This document shows, piece after piece, positions 7,613-13,048 of a stretch of DNA of 13,048 bases. The notes under the pieces are model-generated. The model did not search any database and was not told the origin of the DNA. It was given only the letters and a program-made list of their open reading frames with translations. The first letter of the stretch is position 1. Each line of letters opens with the position of its first letter. The position numbers and the translations under genes were made by a program. The stretch comes from Moraxella lacunata. Its GTDB lineage: Bacteria; Pseudomonadota; Gammaproteobacteria; Pseudomonadales; Moraxellaceae. The stretch is from NCBI RefSeq assembly GCF_002027545.1, contig NZ_MXAN01000040.1:1-13048 (forward strand), written 5' to 3'.

Positions 7613-7643
7613 ACAAAACACCGCTCGTTCGGTGTTTTGTTTT
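7613..7643 (+). terminator. Rho-independent terminator of the MliC-like gene
   Basis: A perfect 10-bp stem, CAAAACACCG (7614-7623) with CGGTGTTTTG (7630-7639), extends by one A-T pair. The loop is 6 bases and TTTT follows. The A-rich 5' side also gives a T-rich tail on the opposite strand, so it may work both ways. Confidence 0.85.
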
Positions 7644-7684
7644 ATCATTTGTTTTGTTTTATCATTTGTTTTATTTTATTATTG
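7635..7684. repeat. 17-bp AT-rich tandem repeat (two exact copies plus one degenerate)
   Basis: The unit TTTTGTTTTATCATTTG occurs at 7635-7651 and again, identical, at 7652-7668. A degraded 16-base third copy (TTTTATTTTATTATTG) follows at 7669-7684. The first copy overlaps the terminator's 3' arm and T-tail, so it likely arose by slippage from the terminator. Confidence 0.8.
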
Positions 7685-7715
7685 ATGAATAACGCTTTTT
7701 AAATCAGGAAAAATC

Positions 7716-8042
7716 ATGACAAAGCTATTGCGTTTGGTGAGTTTTTTGGAGGGGGTATCCTTCATCCTGCTTTTGGGGATTGCCATGCCTTTAAAGTACA
7801 TGATGGGCAAGCCATTTTTGGTATTATATGCAGGCATGTTCCATGGGGTGATGTTTGTGTTGTTTATTGTGCTGCTACTTTTGGCGTGTCAGGTAAAGGG
7901 CTGGTCATTAAAAGTTTTTGTCATCGGACTTGTGGCTTCTGTTTTGCCATTTGTTCCATTTTGGTTTGAAAGATACATTCATAAGCTAGAACTGGCAGAT
8001 GCCAAACTGCTAGATGCGACACAGATGAGTAAAAAGCCCTGA
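7716..8042 (+). CDS. DUF3817-like small integral membrane protein
   Basis: This 108-residue protein is nearly all hydrophobic, with about three transmembrane helices: residues 8-30, 38-62 and 68-88. It matches my recall of the DUF3817 family: LRLVSFLEGVSFILLLGIAMPLKYM near the start and a central GMFHGVMFVLF with the conserved HG. The family's function is unknown. A ribosome site AGGA at 7706-7709 precedes ATG 7716 by six bases. No clear promoter was seen between the preceding terminator and this start. The last codons and the TGA stop at 8040-8042 lie inside the stem of a hairpin that serves the opposite-strand tRNA. The charged tail (residues 88-108) is probably cytoplasmic. Confidence 0.8.
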   Translation: MTKLLRLVSFLEGVSFILLLGIAMPLKYMMGKPFLVLYAGMFHGVMFVLFIVLLLLACQVKGWSLKVFVIGLVASVLPFVPFWFERYIHKLELADAKLLDATQMSKKP

Positions 8043-8057
8043 TGAGATTCAGGGCTT
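8031..8057 (-). terminator. Terminator of tRNA-Ser(GGA), overlapping the end of the DUF3817 gene
   Basis: A 9-bp stem, AAGCCCTGA (8034-8042) with TCAGGGCTT (8049-8057), has a 6-base loop. On the minus strand it is followed by TTTTT (complement of 8031-8035), just after the tRNA 3' end at 8064. No T-run follows on the plus strand, so it is mainly a minus-strand terminator. Confidence 0.75.
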
Positions 8058-8063
8058 ACAATA

Positions 8064-8154
8064 TGGCGGTGACGGAGAGATTCGAACTCTCGATACGCTA
8101 TTAACGTATACACACTTTCCAGGCGTGCGCTTTCAACCGCTCAGCCACGTCACC
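8064..8154 (-). tRNA. tRNA-Ser(GGA)
   Basis: Reading the minus strand, the acceptor GGTGACG pairs with CGTCACC, followed by discriminator G and an encoded CCA (8064-8066). The D arm has TGGCTGAGCGGTTGAAAGC. The anticodon loop is CTGGAAA with anticodon GGA (8118-8120). A long variable arm of about 20 bases (GTATACGTTAATAGCGTATC) is typical of serine tRNAs, and the T loop is TTCGAAT. It reads UCC and UCU serine codons. It stands alone between convergent and divergent protein genes. Confidence 0.97.
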
Positions 8155-8165
8155 AATACCTAACA

Positions 8166-8194
8166 ATTATAACAGGATTTTTTAGTTTTGTCAT
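8166..8194 (-). promoter_or_regulatory. Promoter of tRNA-Ser(GGA)
   Basis: On the minus strand, a -35 box ATGACA (complement of 8189-8194, five of six), a 17-base spacer and a perfect -10 TATAAT (complement of 8166-8171) lie just upstream of the tRNA 5' end at 8154. Transcription should start within a few bases of the mature 5' end. Confidence 0.75.
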
Positions 8195-8256
8195 CTTTTT
8201 TATTCGTTATTGGACAAGATTTAAGAATTTAAGATGAAAAAATGCCCATCGCCAAC

Positions 8257-8285
8257 TTGTTAATTTTATCAAATTAAGATAGAAT
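8257..8285 (+). promoter_or_regulatory. Promoter of the TonB-like / mscS operon
   Basis: A -35 box TTGTTA at 8257-8262 (four of six), a 17-base spacer and a -10 box TAGAAT at 8280-8285 (five of six) precede GTG 8315. The predicted leader is about 20 bases. It is divergent from the tRNA promoter 60 bases away. Confidence 0.55.
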
Positions 8286-8314
8286 ATCAACCATTTTGAT
8301 TTAAGAGAAAACCT

Positions 8315-9190
8315 GTGCCTAGCTTGCCTGATTTTCTAAGCCATATTCTACAAGATAAAAATCCAGACATTCCCATGGCGACCGTTATTGCAGTGGCGGT
8401 ACATGTCTTTGTGATTTTTGGGGTGAGTTTTAATGCAGATGTGTTGCCCAATGAGATGGCACAAGAAGTGGCGACGGTTTTAAGTGATAATAAAGAGAAA
8501 AACAAAGAAGCACGTTTTGTGGCAAATGCCAGTCAAGAGGGTGGCGGAGAGGTGCGTCAGCAGTTACGCCAAGAAACAACCATGATCAGTCCTGATGTCA
8601 GTGATGACATGGAGGAGACCCAAGACATTATTAACTTGCAAAAACAAAGCCGTCAAGAGGCCTACCAAGAAAATTATCTACGTACCACACTGTCTGTCCG
8701 CTATGTAAACAACCAAAATGACAACAATACCAAAAAAAATCAAAACGATTTGGAGTCCCAAGAAGAACGTATTCGTAAAAAAATTCGTACACTTGAAGCT
8801 CAACTGTCTCAAAAACAGCAAGTTTTTTCATCCAAATCCAACATTCACACGGTTAATAGCAATGCAACCACACATGGGGTTGCGGCAGGATATTTGGAAA
8901 ATTTTCGTCGCCATGTTGAGCGTATCGCCAATCAATATTATCCTAATGAAGCACGTCGCAATAATATCATGGGCGATGTTCGTTTGATGGTGATTATCTC
9001 ACCCGATGGTTATGTCAAAGCGATTCGTCTGCTTGAATCGTCAGGTTCTGCCATATTAGACGAAGCTGCCAAGCAATCGGTTCGTCAATCTGCTCCTTAT
9101 GGTCATTTTGATGAAGAGATGGGTAAGCTTAGCGAGATTAGAATCATTCGTACATGGCGATATAGTGATAAAATTGAAGTAACCAATTAA
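8315..9190 (+). CDS. TonB C-terminal domain protein (energy-transducer-like)
   Basis: This 291-residue protein has a short cytoplasmic start and one membrane anchor at residues about 21-39 (MATVIAVAVHVFVIFGVSF). A long polar periplasmic region (40-195), rich in Gln, Asn and Glu, includes a probable coiled coil (ERIRKKIRTLEAQLSQKQQ). The C-terminal TonB-type domain covers about 200-285, with YYPNEAR, GDVRLMVIISPDG, and then AILDEAAKQSVRQSAPYG. TonB proteins pass proton-motive energy from ExbBD to outer-membrane receptors. Here there is no Pro-rich spacer and no exbB/exbD beside it, so a TolA-like or accessory role is equally possible. The start is GTG 8315 with only a weak AGAG upstream. mscS follows after 24 bases without an obvious promoter, suggesting co-transcription. 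Confidence 0.85.
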   Translation: MPSLPDFLSHILQDKNPDIPMATVIAVAVHVFVIFGVSFNADVLPNEMAQEVATVLSDNKEKNKEARFVANASQEGGGEVRQQLRQETTMISPDVSDDMEETQDIINLQKQSRQEAYQENYLRTTLSVRYVNNQNDNNTKKNQNDLESQEERIRKKIRTLEAQLSQKQQVFSSKSNIHTVNSNATTHGVAAGYLENFRRHVERIANQYYPNEARRNNIMGDVRLMVIISPDGYVKAIRLLESSGSAILDEAAKQSVRQSAPYGHFDEEMGKLSEIRIIRTWRYSDKIEVTN

Positions 9191-9214
9191 CACAATTTTG
9201 ATAAACTCTAAATT

Positions 9215-10261
9215 ATGACAAAACAAACCCCCGATCCGATTCTTGACGAACTGAAAAATAGTGCCGAACAGTCCGCCGAACGCCTAGAAAGCACCGCATC
9301 AAAAACAGGCGAGATGGTGGCGGAGACTACCCGAGAGGTTGTTACGGGTACGACCAAAACCGTAGAGACCGCCAGTGATTATACCCTAGAATTGCTCGGT
9401 ATTACGGTGGATACTCGCACGCTCATCGCCAACTCTGCTGAATTTGCCATCAAGGCCATGCTTGCCATCATCATATTTTATGTGGGTAAATGGATTGGTA
9501 AACGTATTGTCAATCTTGCCAAACATGCCATGGTACGTGGTTCAATAGATGCAACAGCAGTTAGCTTCTTGGGTAATCTGCTCTATGGGGTCATGTTGGC
9601 AGCGGTTACTTTGGCATCGCTAAACCAGCTTGGTATTAGCACCACCTCTTTTGTGGCGGTACTTGGTGCCATGACTGTCGCCATTGGTGTGTCCTTAAAA
9701 GATCAGGTATCAAACTTAGCGGCAGGTGTGCTGATTGTGGTATTTCACCCTTTTCGCCGTGGCGACTATGTGGAGATTGGAGGGCATACAGGCACTGTTC
9801 AAGAGATTACCTTGGTAAGCACTCGCATACGAACGCCCAATAACCATGAGGTCATCATCCCTAACGGCGACATCATGACATCAGCAAGCACCAACTATTC
9901 ATCTTTACCTAACCGCCGTGTGGAGGTGGCTGTGGGTATCGGTTATGACAGCGATATCAAGACCGCACGCCATCTTATGATACAAGTTGCAGATGAGCAT
10001 GAATTGGTATTAAAAGACCCCAAACCCATTGTGCGTGTAACGGAACTTGCTGACAGTTCGGTGAACCTTATCCTGTATCTGTGGACCGATAATGATAACT
10101 GGTGGGTGGTACACTGTGATCTGTTAGAACGCATCAAATATGTCTTTGATGAGGAGAATATCAACATTCCTTTTCCTGTTCGGACATTGCAGATTGATGG
10201 ACTTGATGAGATGTTGATGACAGCCAAAGACATTGATAGCCATGAAGTAAAGATGAAATAA
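9215..10261 (+). CDS. mscS: Small-conductance mechanosensitive channel, MscS family
   Basis: This inner-membrane channel opens under membrane tension to release solutes on osmotic downshock. After a polar 60-residue N-terminal extension there are three transmembrane helices (about 70-95, 117-140, 145-180). The pore helix TM3 includes GAMTVAIGVSLKDQVSNLAAG, then VVFHPFRRGDYVEIGG, matching the E. coli MscS lining and hinge. The beta domain (TGTVQEITLVSTRIRT, VIIPNGDIM) and the C-terminal domain (VGIGYDSDIKTAR, LLERIKYVFDEENINIPFP) align in order. The length is 348 residues against 286 in E. coli; most of the excess is the extension, rich in Thr, Ala and Glu and likely amphipathic helix. It shares an operon with the TonB-like gene upstream. 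No ribosome site stands out before ATG 9215, and no terminator was seen after it. Confidence 0.93.
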   Translation: MTKQTPDPILDELKNSAEQSAERLESTASKTGEMVAETTREVVTGTTKTVETASDYTLELLGITVDTRTLIANSAEFAIKAMLAIIIFYVGKWIGKRIVNLAKHAMVRGSIDATAVSFLGNLLYGVMLAAVTLASLNQLGISTTSFVAVLGAMTVAIGVSLKDQVSNLAAGVLIVVFHPFRRGDYVEIGGHTGTVQEITLVSTRIRTPNNHEVIIPNGDIMTSASTNYSSLPNRRVEVAVGIGYDSDIKTARHLMIQVADEHELVLKDPKPIVRVTELADSSVNLILYLWTDNDNWWVVHCDLLERIKYVFDEENINIPFPVRTLQIDGLDEMLMTAKDIDSHEVKMK

Positions 10262-10347
10262 ACAACAAAACAACTCACGTTTATCCCAGCTTACTCATCA
10301 ATCACACAAACCCAACCCACATTCAATGAGTATAAAGTAGAATAAAT

Positions 10348-10385
10348 ACAAATTGCAGGTGTTCTATGGGTCATCTGTAATTTGT
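10348..10385 (+). promoter_or_regulatory. Strong hairpin in the gap upstream of the phosphatase-murB operon
   Basis: A 14-bp RNA stem can form between 10348-10361 (ACAAATTGCAGGTG) and 10372-10385 (CATCTGTAATTTGT), including two G-U pairs, around a 10-base loop. No U-run follows directly, so it is not a standard terminator. GGTGTT at 10358-10363 can alternatively pair with AACACC near 10401-10406, so two mutually exclusive folds exist. The rest of the gap (10262-10467) shows no gene. Its role as leader, operator or mscS transcript end is open. Confidence 0.4.
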
Positions 10386-10479
10386 GATAAAATAACTTGT
10401 AACACCACTCATGTCCAGTGATTATCTCGGCTCATCCAAATAACCATCTAAGCAACCATCTATTACAATGGCTATCATC

Positions 10480-10940
10480 ATGACTACCCAAAATCTGTTC
10501 TTTTTGTTTGTCTTGGCAATATTTGCCGAAGTCCGTCTGCCGAAGCCGTCATGACAAAACTTACCAAAAATCAAGGGCTTCGTATCCATTTTGACTCGGC
10601 AGGTACGGGCAATCATCATGTGGGCGAAAAGCCTGACCCACGAGCGATAGACGTTGGCAGTACGCTTGATTTTGACTTAACTTCCCTTAGAGCAAGACAG
10701 CTTACCACGCAGGATTTTTATGACTTTGATGTGATTTTTGCGATGGATAACAACAACTTAGCCAATATCAAAAAGGTGATGCCGTCCGATGCCACCGCCC
10801 AAGTTGTGCTATTTGACAAGTTCACCAAACAAGAAGTTGCCGACCCGTATTATGGCGATGTGAGCGACTTTCGGACGATGTTTGGGTATATCGAACGTGT
10901 CAGCCGTGCGTGGCTAGACCTTTGGCAAAGCGAAAAATAA
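10480..10940 (+). pseudogene. Low-molecular-weight protein tyrosine phosphatase, frame-broken near its start
   Basis: This enzyme removes phosphate from tyrosine; in bacteria it often pairs with a tyrosine kinase controlling polysaccharide export. The frame that reaches the stop at 10940 has ATG 10551 as its first Met, but that start would omit the catalytic P-loop. Directly upstream in the same frame is VLFVCLGNICRSPSAEAVM, with the nucleophilic Cys codon at 10509-10511 and CX5R-S complete. This frame has no ATG, GTG or TTG before a stop near 10450. ATG 10480 (or 10468) lies in the other frame and reads MTTQN. One extra A in the AAAA run around 10489-10492 would give MTTQKSVLFVCLGN and a normal 153-residue enzyme. 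The general-acid loop ADPYYGD is present. murB begins one base after its stop. Either the gene is broken or a base is missing in the sequence. Confidence 0.82.
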
Positions 10941-10941
10941 C

Positions 10942-11991
10942 ATGGCTAACATTCTAAATAATCACGACCTATCGCACAACAACACCATGGCACTGTCCTG
11001 CACCGCTCGCCATGCGATGATTTTGGACGACATTGACACGCTTGGCGATGACATCACGACCGCCATAGCCTTTGCCAAACGCCACGATTTACCGCTGTTT
11101 GTGCTATCCTACGGCAGTAACGTGATTTTGCCAAGTGTGCTAAACGCCCTTGTTTTATTGCCCAAGATACAAGGCATTGAGATTTTGCAAGAAGATAATG
11201 AGCGTGTAACGTTGCAAGTCGCTTGCGGAGAAAATTGGCACGATTTTATCAAAACTTGCCTAGACAAGGGCTATTTTGGGCTTGAAAATCTTGCCCTGAT
11301 TCCGGGGCTTGCGGGGGCGTGTCCTGTACAAAATATTGGAGCCTATGGCGTGCAAGTCTCTGATTTTATTACAAAAGTCATCGCTTACGATTTGACGGAC
11401 GGTCAAAAATGCGAGTTTGACAACACCGCTTGCAAGTTTGATTATCGCCACAGTTTTTTTAAGGACAATGCAGGGCGGTATTTGATTAGCCATGTGGTAT
11501 TCACGCTTCACAAACACCCAAAAACCCTAACCAATTATGGCGATTTGGCAAGTTTGGCACAAGAGCTTGCCAACAAAAACGGACGAGACACCCCCCACCC
11601 CATTGACGTGTTTTATGCGGTCATTGACATTCGCAACAGTAAATTGCCAAACCCTACCGTTTTGGCAAATTGCGGGTCGTTTTTTCAAAATCCGATTATC
11701 CCAATGAGCGAGTTTACCGCCCTAAAAGAACAATTTGCCGATTTGCCAAGCTATCCTATCAATGACGATGTTATCAAAATCCCCGCAGGGTGGCTCATTG
11801 ACAAGGCAGGCTTAAAGGGCAAGGGGGTCGCTCCGATTTTGACACACGACAAGCAAGCCCTTGTGCTAACCAACCACGCCCAATACACCGCCACACAAGA
11901 CGACATTCGCACGGCTCAGGAATTTATCGTGCGTGCCGTGCAGGACAAGTTTGGCATAACCTTGGCGCGTGAGCCTGTGTGGGTGGACTGA
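10942..11991 (+). CDS. murB: UDP-N-acetylenolpyruvoylglucosamine reductase
   Basis: MurB is an FAD enzyme in the cytoplasm. It reduces UDP-GlcNAc-enolpyruvate to UDP-MurNAc using NADPH, the second committed step of peptidoglycan synthesis. The FAD-binding motif is LSYGSNVIL near residue 55. The central signature IPGLAGACPVQNIGAYGVQ is intact. Tyr168-Arg169 lie in YRHSFFK, the catalytic Ser246 in NCGSFFQNP, and the C-terminal Glu344 in AREPVWVD. The YRHS loop and long C-terminal domain mark the E. coli-like type I enzyme (342 residues there, 349 here). LSYGSN replaces the more usual LGGGSN. ATG 10942 is one base after the phosphatase stop, and the next gene overlaps the stop by one base, so translation is probably coupled. 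Confidence 0.97.
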   Translation: MANILNNHDLSHNNTMALSCTARHAMILDDIDTLGDDITTAIAFAKRHDLPLFVLSYGSNVILPSVLNALVLLPKIQGIEILQEDNERVTLQVACGENWHDFIKTCLDKGYFGLENLALIPGLAGACPVQNIGAYGVQVSDFITKVIAYDLTDGQKCEFDNTACKFDYRHSFFKDNAGRYLISHVVFTLHKHPKTLTNYGDLASLAQELANKNGRDTPHPIDVFYAVIDIRNSKLPNPTVLANCGSFFQNPIIPMSEFTALKEQFADLPSYPINDDVIKIPAGWLIDKAGLKGKGVAPILTHDKQALVLTNHAQYTATQDDIRTAQEFIVRAVQDKFGITLAREPVWVD

Positions 11992-12695
11992 TGAGCATAG
12001 GGCGGTGGATTTGGCGGACGGTCAAGACGGCAGTAGTGGTCGGTGGACTGACTGCCGTATCTATTTTTACGCCCATTTTTGCCAATGTGGGGGTATTTGC
12101 CCTTGATGTGTTTAGCAAAATTACCCTAGACACCGCCCACAATCCCACCGCCATGACGGTACTGGGGGGCGGACTTACCAAAAAAGATGGCGTGATTGTG
12201 CTAAATCATTATAGCCAAAGCCGTGCTGATACTGTCATTACATTGTACGCACAAACGCCCCTGCCCATCATCACAAGCGGAGCTGAGTCGCCGTGGCTAC
12301 GAGAACACATAAAAACCGTCCACCCCGAAGCGGTCATCGTGAGCGACAACGCCAGCATGAACACCTGCGAGAATGCCACCTTTACCGCCAAACTCATGAG
12401 CCATCACGAACTGCCCAAAAGCGTCTATCTCATCACCGACCGCTACCACATGGCACGAGCAAGGCGACAATTTGCAAGGGCTAGCATTGCCACCGCCCCC
12501 ATCATCGCCCCCCTTGCCATCGCCCCTGATTGGACGGATTGGAGTAATAACTGGGTGCATTCACGGCGGACGATTTATGAGATGGTGGCGTTGGCACGAG
12601 ACATTTTTCGCCCACAGGACAACTGCCGTACAGCTGATGAGATTAGCTTAGAAGAGATTAGCACGCCCAGACGTGAACCAAAAATATTTTTCTAA
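11991..12695 (+). CDS. DUF218 (SanA/ElyC/YdcF-type) membrane-anchored envelope protein
   Basis: This 234-residue protein has one N-terminal membrane helix (about 11-35, VKTAVVVGGLTAVSIFTPIF) and a DUF218 domain that should lie in the periplasm. Domain motifs include TVLGGGLT, SRADTVITL, ITSGAE, NTCENATFTAKL (the family's N-T-x-E-N-A) and VYLITDRYHMARARRQF. Relatives ElyC and SanA affect envelope and peptidoglycan integrity and resistance to vancomycin, and others are of unknown function. Linkage to murB suits a cell-wall role. ATG 11991 overlaps the murB stop as TGATG and is preferred over GTG 11979, which would overlap murB by 13 bases. The C-terminal 40 residues are acidic and Arg-rich and look disordered. 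A single Cys pair (Cys in NTCENA and near the end) might form a disulfide. Confidence 0.88.
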   Translation: MSIGRWIWRTVKTAVVVGGLTAVSIFTPIFANVGVFALDVFSKITLDTAHNPTAMTVLGGGLTKKDGVIVLNHYSQSRADTVITLYAQTPLPIITSGAESPWLREHIKTVHPEAVIVSDNASMNTCENATFTAKLMSHHELPKSVYLITDRYHMARARRQFARASIATAPIIAPLAIAPDWTDWSNNWVHSRRTIYEMVALARDIFRPQDNCRTADEISLEEISTPRREPKIFF

Positions 12696-12712
12696 GGCTG
12701 AATGCTTGCTAC

Positions 12713-12775
12713 TTTAAAAATATTTTTAAAAAATTTACAAAAAAGGCTTGCATTATTTAAAAATTTAGCTATAAT
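12713..12775 (+). promoter_or_regulatory. Promoter and AT-rich upstream region of tRNA-Ser(TGA)
   Basis: A -35 box TTGCAT at 12748-12753, a 16-base spacer and a perfect -10 TATAAT at 12770-12775 sit just before the tRNA. Upstream, 12713-12747 is almost pure A/T and includes an 18-bp perfect palindrome (12713-12730, centre AAATATTT), resembling an UP element for stable RNA genes. Confidence 0.7.
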
Positions 12776-12785
12776 ACGCACCCAT

Positions 12786-12876
12786 GGAAGCTTGGCAGAG
12801 CGGTTGAATGCACCGGTCTTGAAAACCGGCGTGGGTTCATAGCCCACCGAGAGTTCGAATCTCTCAGCTTCCGCCA
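12786..12876 (+). tRNA. tRNA-Ser(TGA)
   Basis: The acceptor GGAAGCT pairs with AGCTTCC, followed by discriminator G and an encoded CCA at 12874-12876. The D arm reads TGGCAGAGCGGTTGAATGC. The anticodon stem ACCGG/CCGGC region encloses the loop CTTGAAA with anticodon TGA at 12820-12822. The long variable arm (GTGGGTTCATAGCCCAC) and T loop TTCGAAT are serine-type. It decodes UCA and UCG-class codons. It follows the DUF218 gene but has its own promoter and terminator. Confidence 0.97.
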
Positions 12877-12883
12877 TTATTTG

Positions 12884-12911
12884 AAAAACCGTCCTTTTGG
12901 GCGGTTTTTTT
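12884..12911 (+). terminator. Terminator of tRNA-Ser(TGA)
   Basis: An 11-bp stem, AAAAACCGTCC (12884-12894) with GGGCGGTTTTT (12899-12909), has one G-U pair, a TTTT loop and a run of seven T ending at 12911. It lies 8 bases after the tRNA CCA. Confidence 0.9.
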
Positions 12912-12928
12912 GTGCTGACTGGGAAAGG

Positions 12929-13048
12929 ATGATGTTTACGCATATTTTTCATGGATTTTGGGTGTCATTTGGGTTGATTGTGGCCATCGGAGCTCAAAAC
13001 GCCCATGTTCTAAAACAAGGACTGCTAAAATGAACCGCACCCCAAAAG
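12929..13048 (+). pseudogene. LysE/ArgO-type amino-acid exporter, 5' end, runs off window and frame-broken
   Basis: The first residues, GFWVSFGLIVAIGAQNAHVLKQGLLK, match the opening of LysE-family exporters (first transmembrane helix followed by the IGAQNA-x-VL-x-QGL signature). These export basic amino acids such as lysine or arginine. Tandem ATG codons at 12929 and 12932 are possible starts, next to AAAGGA, which favours the second or gives a very short spacing. The frame meets TGA at 13031-13033 after LLK, far short of the roughly 200 residues expected. The -1 frame continues as MNRTPK to the end of the window. One extra A in the AAAA run at 13027-13030 would restore LLKMNRTPK. Only the start is visible, so whether the remainder is intact cannot be judged. 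Confidence 0.65.

Noticed and set aside
7635..7684. Possible CRISPR-like direct repeats
   Set aside because: The units abut with no spacers and are low-complexity AT sequence beside a terminator.
10468..10554. A 28-residue leader peptide gene coupled by ATGA to a short phosphatase
   Set aside because: The phosphatase frame upstream of 10551 encodes a perfect P-loop, so the short peptide is better explained as the phosphatase start read in the wrong frame.
11979..11993. GTG 11979 as start of the DUF218 protein
   Set aside because: It would overlap murB by 13 bases; ATG 11991 gives a typical TGATG coupling and a normal signal-anchor.
12692..12952. Minus-strand 86-residue open frame with AERFELSVGYEPTPVFKTGAF
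   Set aside because: It is the antisense of tRNA-Ser(TGA), a well-known source of spurious proteins, and also spans the promoter and terminator.

Overview
The window looks like a chromosomal segment from a gammaproteobacterium of the family Moraxellaceae, most likely Moraxella or a close relative. This rests on moderate GC with AT-rich gaps, an E. coli-like TopA with three C-terminal zinc clusters, a type I MurB, and the general look of the proteins. No alignment was run, so the genus is an inference. Most of the content is housekeeping or core-accessory, and no phage or insertion-sequence transposase was seen.

Layout. Positions 1-2682: a membrane histidine kinase (sensor region, transmembrane helix, PAS-like region, then Hpt and HATPase domains of CheA type) broken by a frame change near 1050-1077. 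A 230-bp imperfect palindrome follows, then a CheY-like response regulator. Positions 2702-3229: an unrecognised protein with one N-terminal membrane anchor. Positions 3340-7113: topA with a strong promoter, followed one base later by a NYN-LOTUS RNA-binding/nuclease-type gene that changes frame at an A8 run. Positions 7216-8042: an MliC-like lysozyme-inhibitor lipoprotein with its own promoter and terminator, and a small DUF3817-like membrane protein. Positions 8064-8154: tRNA-Ser(GGA) on the minus strand. Positions 8315-10261: a TonB-C-terminal protein and an MscS channel, probably one operon. Positions 10480-12695: a low-molecular-weight tyrosine phosphatase (frame-broken at its start), murB, and a SanA/ElyC-type DUF218 protein, tightly packed as one operon. 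Positions 12786-12876: tRNA-Ser(TGA) with promoter and terminator, then the 5' end of a LysE/ArgO-type exporter that runs off the window.

Working together. The kinase and response regulator form a two-component pair. TonB-like protein, MscS, MliC, MurB and the DUF218 protein all concern the cell envelope, wall synthesis or osmotic and lysozyme stress. The NYN-LOTUS protein would be co-transcribed with topA.

The main surprises are four gene interruptions, all of the same sign (each repaired by one extra base, and three of them at A runs), and the palindromic element between kinase and regulator. The uniform sign suggests systematic loss of a base in sequencing or assembly. However, the A8 site also forms a textbook A AAA AAA slippery heptamer in the correct frame, so slippage or phase variation is possible there.
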